Assembly (NCBI RefSeq): GCF_002924445.1
Contig: NZ_PIGG01000045.1
Coordinates: 124,001 to 188,000, forward strand
Direction: 5' to 3'
Source of the DNA: Minwuia thermotolerans
GTDB taxonomy: Bacteria > Pseudomonadota > Alphaproteobacteria > Minwuiales > Minwuiaceae
DNA: 64,000 nt
Shown here: piece after piece, positions 1-8,904 of the stretch
Layout: the number at the start of each line of letters is the position of its first letter
Position numbering within the stretch: the first letter of the stretch is position 1
Program-made: the position numbers and the translations under genes
The notes under the pieces: generated by a model
Database searches by the model: none
The model's input: the letters and a program-made list of their open reading frames with translations, nothing else
What the model was told of the DNA's origin: nothing

Positions 1-1769
1 GTCCAGCCGTCATGATGAGCCGAGCGGTAGCCGTCATAATAGCCGCTGTCGATCAGCAGGGGCCGGCCATGGCCCATGACCATGAACGAGTTCTGGTCGG
101 CATGGCTGTGGCTGAAGGAACCGAACTGGCTCGACTTGAACAGGATCGAGTAGCGCTCCGGGTCGGGCAGATCGCTGTGCACGGCGGCCCAGCCGATATC
201 GGGGAAGATCGCAGCGTCGGGAATCTCCCCGAGAGCGCGCGGCGCCCCCGATCGCGCGGCCTGAACCCCGAACAGCCGGGGCCACAGAAGGGCGTTGGAC
301 AGTTCATCGGCCTCCGCGCCGGCAATGTCGAGATGCGCGCGCCAGGCGGCAAGCAGGGCTGTGGCGTACTCGCCGCGGCCGCGCTCCACGTAGAGGCGGC
401 TGATCTCCGCCCAGAGTTCGGGACGCAGCTTTTCCGCGCCGTCGCCGAAGCCCGCCTGGGAGACGCCGGGCGGCGCGAAGTAGGTCAGGAACTCCGCGAA
501 GTTCCGCACCCAGGCCGTCTCGAAATAGGGGAAGCCGACCACATTGTGGATGACGTCCCAGCTGTCGACGTGATTGACGAACTCCCAGACGCCGTAATTG
601 ACGCCGTTGGAATAGCCGCCGTCGTCGCCGCCCCAGGGCGTCACGATCGTGGAGACCAGCGGATAGGTATCGCGGAACCAGAGCGTCGCGCGGTCGGAGT
701 CCCCGGCCATCAGCGCAGCGATCGCCAGCACGTGCGTGGCGATCTGGAAACCGTGGGAGCTGAGCGTGAACTGGCCCAGATTGCCCCGATCGTTGAGCAG
801 GAAGAAGTCGAAGGCGGCCTGGGTGCGAAACTCCACATGGCGTTGCACTTCCCCCCGCCGTTCCGGATCCATCCGGCGGTAGAGGATGTCGTAGGCCCGC
901 GCCACCGCCTTGGCGATGCGGATGTTCAGCAGGTCGTCGCCGGCGTGGCCGGTGCGCCCGAAGGCGTCGAAGCCGACGATGCCGTCCAGGTAGACCCCGG
1001 CGGTTCCGGCGGCGCGGTCGCGCACGGCCTCGTCCGGGTGCAGGACCGAGACCGCGAGAGCATCGTTCATGCGGCGGATCATCTGGCGCAGTCGGGCGCG
1101 AACCTCGCGGCTGCGGGCGATCCCCTCCCCTGCGCCGGCGACGCTGCCGCGCAGACCGGCGAATGCAGGCGCGGACCCGGCCTCCTTCAGGTAGCGCGCC
1201 AGCACCACGTCGAAGACCGCCTGCTTCGCCTCGTCCAGCCGGGCTGGCCGGGGCGGCAGCGCACGCGGGCGCCGGGCGGTCTCGGCCTTCCCGAAGGCAG
1301 TCCAGATGTCAGGCACCTGCAGGGTGATGCTGTCCTCGCGCAGGTTGAAGGTGCGCGGGACCGACCAGCCGCCATTGTCGCCGGCGCGGCGCGGCCGGCC
1401 GATCTGATCGAGTTGCCTGACCCGCCAGTTGAAGGCGCCCGGCGGCAGCGGGCTGTCGGGGCGGAAGATGTTGGAGGTGGTGACGAAGGTCAGATAGGGC
1501 TCGCCATCGCGCTCGATCGCCACCTCGAAGGAGTACATATCGCGTCCGGACTTCCAGCCGAAGACGGGCGGGTTCTCCAGCTGCACGGAGCTGTCCTCGG
1601 GCCGTTCCCTGAGTTCCTTGCGGTCCTCCGGCGTCAGCCAGTCCTGGACATTGCGCGGCACGTTGGGCGGGCTCTGGTGCGGGTCGAAGCGTTCCGCCGT
1701 CCCCGGCGTGGCCAGAACCACGATGCCGGCCGCGGCCAGCATCACAGCCCCCATGCGCCGACCCGGCAT
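1..1769 (-). CDS. Heparinase II/III-like polysaccharide lyase, 3' part missing
   Basis: Reading the minus strand from ATG at 1769 gives 589 open codons that run off the left edge, so the C-terminus is absent. It opens with a Sec-type signal peptide (hydrophobic residues about 7-22, then TPGTA before E), pointing to export to the periplasm or outside. After it comes a beta-rich segment of the kind seen before DUF4962/heparinase domains, then a helical alpha/alpha-toroid-like region with HGFQIATH and GGYSNGVNYGVWEF. Near the edge lies SFSHSHADQNSF, the H-x-H-x-D-x-N signature of heparinase II/III C-terminal domains. The family degrades acidic polysaccharides such as alginate or heparin-like chains; the substrate here is unknown. 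The start overlaps the stop of the upstream signalling gene (ATGA), so the two are probably co-transcribed. Family call is good; the start is likely. Confidence 0.8.
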   Translation of the reverse strand, partial: MPGRRMGAVMLAAAGIVVLATPGTAERFDPHQSPPNVPRNVQDWLTPEDRKELRERPEDSSVQLENPPVFGWKSGRDMYSFEVAIERDGEPYLTFVTTSNIFRPDSPLPPGAFNWRVRQLDQIGRPRRAGDNGGWSVPRTFNLREDSITLQVPDIWTAFGKAETARRPRALPPRPARLDEAKQAVFDVVLARYLKEAGSAPAFAGLRGSVAGAGEGIARSREVRARLRQMIRRMNDALAVSVLHPDEAVRDRAAGTAGVYLDGIVGFDAFGRTGHAGDDLLNIRIAKAVARAYDILYRRMDPERRGEVQRHVEFRTQAAFDFFLLNDRGNLGQFTLSSHGFQIATHVLAIAALMAGDSDRATLWFRDTYPLVSTIVTPWGGDDGGYSNGVNYGVWEFVNHVDSWDVIHNVVGFPYFETAWVRNFAEFLTYFAPPGVSQAGFGDGAEKLRPELWAEISRLYVERGRGEYATALLAAWRAHLDIAGAEADELSNALLWPRLFGVQAARSGAPRALGEIPDAAIFPDIGWAAVHSDLPDPERYSILFKSSQFGSFSHSHADQNSFMVMGHGRPLLIDSGYYDGYRSAHHDGW

Positions 1770-3802
1770 CAGTCGCCGCCGCGCTCGACAGCCTGGACCA
1801 GCGCAGCCACCACCTGCCGGTCCCAGACCTTGCCGGCCTGTGGCCATAGCTGGTCCAGCGCCTGGGAAGTGGTGCGCGCGGCGCGATGCGCGCGTTCGCT
1901 GATAAGGGCCACATAGGCGTTGGCCAGAGAGACGATCTGCGCCGGCTGAAGGAAATCCGGCCCCGAGATCCCGGCCGGCCGGCCGGAGCCGTCGAGCCGC
2001 TCCTGAAGCTGGCGCAGCGTCTCGACCACCGGCCCCTCGAAGTCGATGTTCGCGACCAGATCGGCCGAATGCAGGATGCTGTCGCGCACCAGGGCGAGTT
2101 CGTCCTCGGTCAGGTCGCCGGACTTGGTGAGAATGGCCGGATCGATACCCAGCTTGCCGAGATTCATCAGCCGCGCTGCGGTTTCGGCGGCGTGGACCAT
2201 GGCCGGCTCCAGCTTCATCTCCTCGGCCATGCGCCGTGACAGGTGCGCGACGCGCTGCGAATGATTCGCGGCATAGCGGTCGCGGGCGTCGATGAGATTG
2301 ACCAGCACGTCGACCAGCGCATCGAGCTGCGCGGCGCGGCGCTCCCGCTCCTGGACGATTTCCGTCATGTCCTCGGCGACCATCAGCACGCCGCCGGCGT
2401 CCAGCGGCACATGGAAACGCCGGACCACCCGCCGCCGGCCCTCGATCTCCGTGTCGTCGATCTCGTGAACGATCTCGTTGTCCTGGCGCACCCGGGCGTT
2501 GGCCTGAACCAGCGGCGTGGCCACCGCGGGGCCGAAGATACTGGCTATGGGCTTGCCCTCGGCTTCGGCCGCGTCGATGCCGGCGCCCTCGAAGGCTGGC
2601 GTGTTGCCGAAAAGGATACGGTCGTCGGGACCGACGGCGACGATCGAGTTGGGAACGGCGTCGGCAAGGTTCTTCAGCAGGCGCCCGAGACGGCGCGACT
2701 CGGCAAGCGCTTCCGAGAGATCGCTGGCGGCGGCGGCCAGGCGGTCGGAAATCGCATTGCGCCAGACGGCAACGACGGTGACACCCACCAGCAGCACGAC
2801 CAGCATCAGGGCGCCGGCAATGACCTGAATGCGTTGCACGCCCTCGGCCAGCGCCGCCTCCCGGTCGACGCTGCGCACCAGGGTCCAGCCGGTGCCGGCG
2901 ATGCCGCGGCCGGTGGCGAGCACCTCCCGTCCCGACAGCCCCCTGTAGGTTCCGGAAGCCGGCGCGGTCGCCGTCAGGGTGGCAACGGACTCCGCGCCGC
3001 TCACAGCAGCAAAGAGCGGCGGGCCGTCCTCCAGCGGCGAGATGAGCCGCGGCCCCCCTTCGGCACTCTCCAGAAGGTAGGTGCGGGCTTCGCGCAATAC
3101 TTCGCCCGGCTGACGGAGCGTCGCGTCGAAATCGTCGCCCAGGCGGCGGAAGGCGACGACATAGCCGATGCCCGCTTCCGTGCCGCCATCGGGCGACAGC
3201 ACGGGCGCGAGAAAGGTCACCATGCGCTCGCCGTCGCCGGCCGGGTAGACCGGAGAGACGAAGACGCCGCCCTGCAGGAGTTCGGGCGGCGCGGCCGGCA
3301 TGATTCCCTTCACGAAGGACATGCCGGGGCTGAGAGCGATGACCTGCAGATCGGCATCGAGCACGGCGACGCCGCCGGTCGCCGGCGTGTCCAGGTCGGC
3401 ATTGCGGGCGATCTCGCTCTGCGGCGTGGCGTAGCCGCCGCGTTCGGCCTCCAGACCCAGCAGTTCCTCGATATAGCGGCGGCGGCTGTCCAGCGCCTCC
3501 GGCGGCAGGTCGGGGTCGGTCAGGTCGATCAGGTAGTATTGTATGGCGCGGTTGCGCGACAGGCGCAGCAGTTCGCCGCGCCGGTGATCGAGCCATCCCT
3601 CGACCGCGGCCTTGCGGCTGTCGGCAACGATGCCGAGCCGCACCTGCCACTGTTCGATCAGCCTTTCGCGCTCGCTCGCTGCATAGAACAGGATCGCGAC
3701 GATCGCCGCCGCGGCGACCGTCAGCAGGGCTGCAAGCGCAAGCCCCGCGCGCCGCCGCATGCGGCGGCGGTCCCGGACGATCGGGTCCGCGCTTGCACTC
3801 AT
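1769..3802 (-). CDS. Membrane sensor with dCACHE, PAS and degenerate HD-GYP domain
   Basis: This 677-residue protein has an N-terminal membrane segment (about 17-42), a large extracytoplasmic region that looks like a double CACHE ligand-binding domain, and a second membrane segment (about 325-350). A PAS domain (IVAVGPDDRILFGNTPAF) and an HD-GYP-like domain in the last 170 residues follow. The HD-GYP fold keeps NHSQRVAHLS, but the catalytic HDIGKIG block reads MNLGKLG, the HHE block reads LQE, and GYP reads GRP. Most metal ligands are therefore gone, and it probably binds or senses rather than hydrolyses cyclic-di-GMP. It overlaps the heparinase-like gene downstream by 3 bases and follows a GGDEF gene on the same strand. 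The signalling role is inferred from domains only. Confidence 0.82.
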   Translation of the reverse strand: MSASADPIVRDRRRMRRRAGLALAALLTVAAAAIVAILFYAASERERLIEQWQVRLGIVADSRKAAVEGWLDHRRGELLRLSRNRAIQYYLIDLTDPDLPPEALDSRRRYIEELLGLEAERGGYATPQSEIARNADLDTPATGGVAVLDADLQVIALSPGMSFVKGIMPAAPPELLQGGVFVSPVYPAGDGERMVTFLAPVLSPDGGTEAGIGYVVAFRRLGDDFDATLRQPGEVLREARTYLLESAEGGPRLISPLEDGPPLFAAVSGAESVATLTATAPASGTYRGLSGREVLATGRGIAGTGWTLVRSVDREAALAEGVQRIQVIAGALMLVVLLVGVTVVAVWRNAISDRLAAAASDLSEALAESRRLGRLLKNLADAVPNSIVAVGPDDRILFGNTPAFEGAGIDAAEAEGKPIASIFGPAVATPLVQANARVRQDNEIVHEIDDTEIEGRRRVVRRFHVPLDAGGVLMVAEDMTEIVQERERRAAQLDALVDVLVNLIDARDRYAANHSQRVAHLSRRMAEEMKLEPAMVHAAETAARLMNLGKLGIDPAILTKSGDLTEDELALVRDSILHSADLVANIDFEGPVVETLRQLQERLDGSGRPAGISGPDFLQPAQIVSLANAYVALISERAHRAARTTSQALDQLWPQAGKVWDRQVVAALVQAVERGGD

Positions 3803-3870
3803 GACCGATCCTGCCTCAGCCGCGCCTTCATCGGCGCCATTGGAATCCGGAAACTATGAGTATTCGTTAA

Positions 3871-3899
3871 CCGCGGATCAATCTCCGCGGACGCCGCGG
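3871..3899. terminator. CCGCGG repeat stem-loop downstream of the GGDEF gene
   Basis: Three copies of CCGCGG at 3871-3876, 3885-3890 and 3894-3899 can pair to form a strong GC hairpin, directly after the TGA of the GGDEF gene read on the minus strand. Only a weak TTAACG follows, with no clear T tract, so termination activity is uncertain. Confidence 0.3.
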
Positions 3900-4529
3900 T
3901 CAGGAGCGTCCACGCGAGGGATTGCGGCTGAGCGCCTTCATCCGGTACATGCGCCGGTCGGCCTCCTCCATCAGCGCGTCGGCGCTGGCACCCGGCGTGA
4001 CCTCGGCGACGCCGAACGCCAGATCGATGGGGATGGTCTCGCCGGCGGCCTCGAATCCCGTCCGCCGCACCTTTTCGACCAGGCTCCGGCACTTGGCTTC
4101 CGCCGCGGCCTCGTCCACCTGGGTCAGGATCATCGCGAACTCGTCGCCGCCCATCCGGGCGACCACATCGGTGGCCCGCGTGTCCTCGGTCAGCACCCGC
4201 GCCACCGTCTTCAAGGCCGCATCGCCGGCCGGATGGCCCCAGTTGTCGTTGATCAGCTTCATACCGTTGACATCCAGCGAGACCAGGCAGGCGCGGTCGC
4301 CGTGACGTTCGGCGGCGGCGACGCAGCGCATCAGCGCACGCTGGAAGGCGCGCCGGTTGGCGATGGCCAGCAATTCGTCTGTATCGGCGAGCTGTTCCAG
4401 GCGGACGATCCTGGCTCTGGCCTGCTCGAGCTGGGATTCGAGAGCCTGCACCAGGCTGGACAGTTCGCCGTCGCCTTCCGGCCCGGCCGTGTTCTGGCCT
4501 TCGTCTCCGCGTCGCGCCTGCGCCTGCAT
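3900..4529 (-). CDS. GGDEF diguanylate cyclase
   Basis: This 209-residue soluble protein has a short coiled-coil lead (about 22-47, SLVQALESQLEQARARIVRLEQ), followed by a full GGDEF domain. The domain shows the DTDELLAIANRRAF opening (about 49-62), LDVNGMKLINDNWGHPAGD with the substrate-binding Asp and Asn, and an intact GGDEF at 127-131. RATD (118-121) sits five residues before the motif, matching the RxxD inhibitory I-site, so product feedback inhibition is expected. It should make cyclic-di-GMP from GTP as a dimer. I chose the ATG at 4529. A longer reading to 4685 would run into the neighbouring HD-GYP gene and adds no recognisable domain. It is flanked on the same strand by two HD-GYP-type genes. 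Confidence 0.85.
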   Translation of the reverse strand: MQAQARRGDEGQNTAGPEGDGELSSLVQALESQLEQARARIVRLEQLADTDELLAIANRRAFQRALMRCVAAAERHGDRACLVSLDVNGMKLINDNWGHPAGDAALKTVARVLTEDTRATDVVARMGGDEFAMILTQVDEAAAEAKCRSLVEKVRRTGFEAAGETIPIDLAFGVAEVTPGASADALMEEADRRMYRMKALSRNPSRGRS

Positions 4530-4656
4530 GCCCCTCGATCCGCCCTGCCGGGCCGTCGGCGTTCTCGACCGCCAATTCTGTGCCCGCTGCCTGTTCCCGA
4601 CCGGCGAGCCTAGTGATCTTTGCCTTGGCGTAAAGTTGCAATGGTTCGAGGTTTTT

Positions 4657-5562
4657 CTAGGGACGCCGGGCGGATTGGCCTGCATGGGCGGCGGCCCGCC
4701 GCGCTGCGGCGGCCGCTTCCGGCCCCTTCTCCAGCGTGAGCCGGAAATCCGGATCGCGAATGATCGAGATGCAGACGCGGACCACGGCCGAATGAAGTTT
4801 CACCCCGGCGTCCTTCTCCAGCCGCTCGACCACAAATCGGGTCTCCAGCGCGGCGCGGTAGGGACGGTGCGCTGTCATCGATTCGGCGACGTCGGCCACG
4901 GCCACGACCTGCGACTCGATGTCGATCTGGTCGCCCTTCAGCCCTCCGGGATAGCCGCTGCCATCCAGCCGCTCGTGATGATCGCGGACAATCCTCGGCA
5001 CGACATTGCCGAACCTGATTCGCGATACGATGTCGTAGCCGATCTCCGGGTGCGTCTTGACCACGTCGAATTCCGCGTCGGTCAGCCGGCTGGGCTTGAC
5101 CAGTAGATCGGTGGGCACGCCGATCTTGCCGATGTCGTGCAGCATCGCGCCGAGTTCGACGTCGGCGAGCCGTTCGTCGCTCAGCCCGATCCGCCGTCCG
5201 ATCTCGACGGCCAGCATCGCGACCAGCACCGCGTGCCGCGCCGTGTAGGGATCGCGCCGCTCCAACGTCGTCGACAGGGCGGCGACGGTTTGCGTGAGAA
5301 TTTCCTGCTGACGTTCCAGATGGAGGTGGTCGCGCCGGGCCAGCAGGTAGGCAATGGCGCCGAACATGGTCGCGGTCACCAGCACGAAAGCCGCGCCCTT
5401 CAGGCTCTGGGCCACCGGCGCATCCTCGGGCGACAGGGCCTGCAGGACGATCCAGTCCGAGAACAATATCCAGGCGACGCCAAAAACCACATAGACCAGC
5501 GTCACACGCAGCGCGAGCGAGACGGCGCCGTTGACGATCAGTCTGCCACCGATGAACCGCAT
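4657..5562 (-). CDS. Membrane-anchored HD-GYP cyclic-di-GMP phosphodiesterase
   Basis: This 301-residue protein has two N-terminal membrane segments (about 10-35 and 55-78), a short helix, and a canonical HD-GYP domain. The catalytic blocks are complete: TARHAVLVAMLA, LHDIGKIGVP, THPEIGYDI, HHERLDGSGYPGGL and ADVAESMTAHRPYR. It is expected to hydrolyse cyclic-di-GMP at the inner membrane, opposing the cyclase encoded just downstream at 3900-4529. The start at 5562 is preceded by GGGAGG at good spacing; an in-frame ATG eight codons earlier lacks this. The contrast with the degenerate HD-GYP at 1769-3802 suggests one active enzyme and one receptor in the same cluster. Confidence 0.9.
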   Translation of the reverse strand: MRFIGGRLIVNGAVSLALRVTLVYVVFGVAWILFSDWIVLQALSPEDAPVAQSLKGAAFVLVTATMFGAIAYLLARRDHLHLERQQEILTQTVAALSTTLERRDPYTARHAVLVAMLAVEIGRRIGLSDERLADVELGAMLHDIGKIGVPTDLLVKPSRLTDAEFDVVKTHPEIGYDIVSRIRFGNVVPRIVRDHHERLDGSGYPGGLKGDQIDIESQVVAVADVAESMTAHRPYRAALETRFVVERLEKDAGVKLHSAVVRVCISIIRDPDFRLTLEKGPEAAAAARRAAAHAGQSARRP

Positions 5563-5677
5563 GCCGCCTCCCGCCTGTGAAGGCACTACAATGCTTCATT
5601 CGCGTCGAATGGTCTGCTCCGACGGATCAATTGGCAATGGTGGAAACATGGTCACGACACGCATGGGTGGACTGCGC

Positions 5678-6160
5678 TCAGCTGTCGGTGAAGTCGACCG
5701 TCACGAACAGCATGTTCACGTTGAAGCCATCCCGCGAGAGCGGCATGATCAGCGGCTCGATGGCGCTGTAGCCAGGCTGCTTGCCGACATAGGGGATGTC
5801 CGCAGGAAGGTGCGGGCGGCGTTGCGCGACCACCGCGCAGCAGGCGTCCCAGACGCGCGACGGCGCGCGTTGATGAGGCAGGTCGCTCATCAGCCGGCCG
5901 GTGTCGTCGCGGCCGAAATGCCAGACCCAGCGCGTGCCGACCAGTCGATAGCGGAAATCCCGCGGTTCATGGAGAACGTCGAGCAGGATGATCGAGGGCA
6001 GAAGCTGCGGAATGTCGAGCGGATCGAGATCCGTGCGCGCCGGCATTCCACGGCTGTCACGAATCGAGTTCCAATACCCGAAGGCTGCGGCGTTCAACGG
6101 CCGGCATATGGCGCCGTCCGGATCCCGGATCGGCTGGATGGACGCCGGATCATGCAACAT
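5678..6160 (-). CDS. PAS_5 family PAS-domain protein
   Basis: This 160-residue single-domain protein contains LLPSIILLDVLHEPRDFRYRLVGTRWV, the hallmark of the PAS_5 family that is abundant in Rhodospirillales-type alphaproteobacteria. The fold continues to the C-terminus (GYSAIEPLIMPLSRDG), with no output domain, signal peptide or membrane segment. The start at 6160 has GGAG seven bases upstream. Earlier in-frame codons exist up to 6232 but add only a low-complexity lead. A second member of the family lies at 39335-39907. Role unknown; a small sensor or adaptor is likely, and its position next to cyclic-di-GMP genes is suggestive only. Confidence 0.75.
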   Translation of the reverse strand: MLHDPASIQPIRDPDGAICRPLNAAAFGYWNSIRDSRGMPARTDLDPLDIPQLLPSIILLDVLHEPRDFRYRLVGTRWVWHFGRDDTGRLMSDLPHQRAPSRVWDACCAVVAQRRPHLPADIPYVGKQPGYSAIEPLIMPLSRDGFNVNMLFVTVDFTDS

Positions 6161-6419
6161 CGGTTCTCCGCCGGAAACTGGACATGGGGGCCCCTGCGGC
6201 AGGCCTTTCGGCTGGGCGGGTAGGTAAAGCAAGATCCGGGCCGCAATAAGGCGAGAATCGGATGAATATTTCGCGCCGCCTGCCTGTTGACCGGGCGGCG
6301 CAGGCTCCGGATCCGTATCGCCGCGCGCCGGAATGCGATAGTTATTGTGACAGGCTGCCGGCGCGCCGCCACTGTATCGTGAACAGACGGCCCGCGCGGA
6401 TTACCCCGGGGAACCTGCG

Positions 6420-8885
6420 ATGCCGTATTTCCGATTTGTGCCGTCCGTGCTGCTCGCCGGCCTGCTTGCGCTCCTGGCCTTGTCCACAGCGCTGGGACAG
6501 GCCCTGCCGGTACAACAGCTCCAGCAGCGTCAGGCTGCGGAGCGCGCTGACGCCGAAACGCCGCCCGGCGGCGCGGGACTGGAGGAGGCGCTGCGCCCCA
6601 CCGTCCGCCGCCTGGTCGCCGAGGAACTGGCGCGCCAGCCGGAAGCGGGCACGGCGACCGCCCCAGCCCCGGTCGCCGCCCCCGCCGCAGAGGCGCAGAT
6701 GGCTGATCCCTTCGCCATGGTCATCGACCGGGCGAGAGGCAGCGTCGAGAACCTCTCCCGCAACGCCGCGAGGCTGGCCGAAGCGCTGCCCGAGCTGGGC
6801 GACAGCTTCGATCACGCCTTCATCCTGATGACCGACCTGGAAGGCTGGCCGCGGATGTGGGAAGGCGTCGCCAACCTGGCAGCGATGCTGGCCGCGGCGG
6901 CGCTGCTGATGGGGGCGCTGCGGCGGCTGCTCCGCCGGATCATGCCGCTGCCACGGCCGGCGGCGGACGACATGCTGTCCCGGCTCTGGCCGTCGCTGGT
7001 CCTGATGGTGCGCGACACGGCGCTGGTGGCCGCCTTCGTCGCGGCCGGATTCCTGCTGTCGCTGGTCTGGTTCGCCCAGCACGATCCGATGCGCATCTTC
7101 CTGATCACCTATCTGGGCGCATTCGCGACCGCGCTGACAGGCCGCGCCGTGGCGCGCTTCCTGTTCGCGCCGGACCGGCCGGAACAGCGTCTGGTGGAGG
7201 TCGACGACCGCACCGCCCGCAAACTGGCACTATGGCTGACAGCCGTGTTCGCCACCGTGGGTCTCGTCGGGTTCAGCGTCGGCATGGTGCGCCTGCTCGG
7301 CATGCCCCCGGCGACAATCGGCTGGATGCTGCTCGCCGCGGGGCTGTTCACGGTGGCGATCACCGCGGCGCTGACGCTGCTGGCGAGCCCGCGGGACGCC
7401 ATGGCGGAAGCAGCGGACGCGCCGCGGAGCGGGCGGTATCGCCGGCTCTGGCTGATGATCGGCATCGGCTTTCTGGCCCTGCTCTGGGGGCTGGCGGTGC
7501 TGTCGGCCGACGGCACCAAGCTGCTGGCGGTGGTCGTGATCTTCGCCGCCGCCGCGGCCAGCGCCTATTTCGGCATCCTCCGCCGACCGCTGCCCGCGCC
7601 GGAGCGGCCGGCGCGCGCGGCGATTCCCGTTGATCCCGAGGAGATGCAGCCGGAGGCTGCCACGGACGAGCCCGAGGCGCCCGAGGCCGGCGACGTTGCA
7701 CGCCCGGCCCCGCCGCCTTCGCTGCTGCCGCCGTTGCGCCGCGTTGCGCAGTCGGCGCTGGGCCTCGTCGGGGCCCTCGCCTTCCTGCACCTGCTGGGCG
7801 TCGACATGGTGGCGGCACAGCAAAGCCCGACCGGCGAGCGGATCACCGCCGTGCTCGGTGATGTGGCTGTCATTCTGATCGTCGCCGCCATCGGCTGGGC
7901 GCTGGTGGAGCGCACCATCCGCCGTTTCGTAGAGCGCGAGGAGGCCAAGGCCCGCGCCGAGGCGGCGGATCACGCCATCGACGAGGACGGGCTGGGCGGC
8001 ATGGTCACATCGCGTTTCGGGACCCTGCTGCCGCTGATCCGCGGCTTCATCCTGTCGGTGCTGGCCGCCGTCACGATCATGGTCGTGCTGAGTTCCATGG
8101 GCCTCGACATCGGCCCGCTGCTCGCCGGCGCCGGCGTTGTCGGCATCGCCATCGGCTTCGGTGCCCAGGCCCTGGTGCGGGACATCATCGCCGGCATCTT
8201 CTTCCTGATCGACGACGCCTTCCGCGTCGGCGAGTACGTGGAGTTCGGCGACATCCGGGGACAGGTGGAGCAGATATCCATCCGCTCCATGCGGCTGCGC
8301 CATCACCGCGGCGCGATCCACACGATCCCCTTCGGCGAGCTGCGCTCCATCACGAACTACAACCGCGACTGGGCGATCTACAAGCAGGAATTCCGCCTGC
8401 CCTACGAGACCGACACCGACAAGGTGCGCAAGATCATCAAGAAGGTCGGCATCAGGCTGATGGAGGATCCTGAACTGGGGCCGAAGTTCATCCAGCCTTT
8501 GAAGTCCCAGGGCGTGTTCAAGATCGAGGAAGGCGCCCTGATCGTGCGCACCAAGTTCATGTGCAAGCCGCGCGAGCAGTTCATCATCCGCAAGGCGGTC
8601 TTCCAGGAGGTCAAGAACGACCTCTACAAGGCGGGGATCGAGCTGGCCCAGCGCCGGGTGCAGATCGAATGGCCCGAATGGGTGGAGAAATCCGGGCCGG
8701 GCGCCAAGGCGGACGGCGAACCGGGCGGGGGCGGCAATATCGGCGGACCCGACGTCCCCTCGCCGGTCCGGGGGCCCGGTCAGGGCGACCCGGTTCAGGC
8801 GGCGATGGTCGGTGCGGCGGTGGGCGCGGCCGGGCTGGTGGTCTCCCAGCAGACGACGAAACCGGTCTACCCCGACGAGCCGTGA
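6420..8885 (+). CDS. MscS-family mechanosensitive ion channel, large
   Basis: This 821-residue inner-membrane protein starts with a signal-like hydrophobic stretch (LLAGLLALLALSTALGQA), followed by a periplasmic Ala/Pro/Gln-rich region. About eight membrane segments come next, then the MscS pore and beta domains at roughly residues 520-740. The pore helix is recognisable in GAGVVGIAIGFGAQALVRDIIAG. After it come the beta-domain sequences VGEYVEFGDIRGQVEQISIRSMRLR and GAIHTIPFGELRSI. The last 70 residues are Gly/Pro-rich and probably disordered. It should open under membrane tension to release solutes on osmotic downshock. It is monocistronic, divergent from the PAS_5 gene across 259 bases, and convergent with the dioxygenase gene. 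The extended N-terminus is like the large MscK/YbdG-type members rather than the minimal MscS. Confidence 0.9.
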   Translation: MPYFRFVPSVLLAGLLALLALSTALGQALPVQQLQQRQAAERADAETPPGGAGLEEALRPTVRRLVAEELARQPEAGTATAPAPVAAPAAEAQMADPFAMVIDRARGSVENLSRNAARLAEALPELGDSFDHAFILMTDLEGWPRMWEGVANLAAMLAAAALLMGALRRLLRRIMPLPRPAADDMLSRLWPSLVLMVRDTALVAAFVAAGFLLSLVWFAQHDPMRIFLITYLGAFATALTGRAVARFLFAPDRPEQRLVEVDDRTARKLALWLTAVFATVGLVGFSVGMVRLLGMPPATIGWMLLAAGLFTVAITAALTLLASPRDAMAEAADAPRSGRYRRLWLMIGIGFLALLWGLAVLSADGTKLLAVVVIFAAAAASAYFGILRRPLPAPERPARAAIPVDPEEMQPEAATDEPEAPEAGDVARPAPPPSLLPPLRRVAQSALGLVGALAFLHLLGVDMVAAQQSPTGERITAVLGDVAVILIVAAIGWALVERTIRRFVEREEAKARAEAADHAIDEDGLGGMVTSRFGTLLPLIRGFILSVLAAVTIMVVLSSMGLDIGPLLAGAGVVGIAIGFGAQALVRDIIAGIFFLIDDAFRVGEYVEFGDIRGQVEQISIRSMRLRHHRGAIHTIPFGELRSITNYNRDWAIYKQEFRLPYETDTDKVRKIIKKVGIRLMEDPELGPKFIQPLKSQGVFKIEEGALIVRTKFMCKPREQFIIRKAVFQEVKNDLYKAGIELAQRRVQIEWPEWVEKSGPGAKADGEPGGGGNIGGPDVPSPVRGPGQGDPVQAAMVGAAVGAAGLVVSQQTTKPVYPDEP

Positions 8886-8904
8886 GCCGCCGGCGGTAGC
8901 AGGT

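Noticed and set aside
12-1916. A long plus-strand open frame of 634 codons opposite the heparinase-like gene
   Set aside because: It is an antisense artefact of high GC. The minus strand gives a signal peptide and family motifs; the plus frame gives no recognisable protein.
6161-6419. Riboswitch upstream of the MscS gene
   Set aside because: The divergent gap has no recognisable aptamer pattern or terminator pair.
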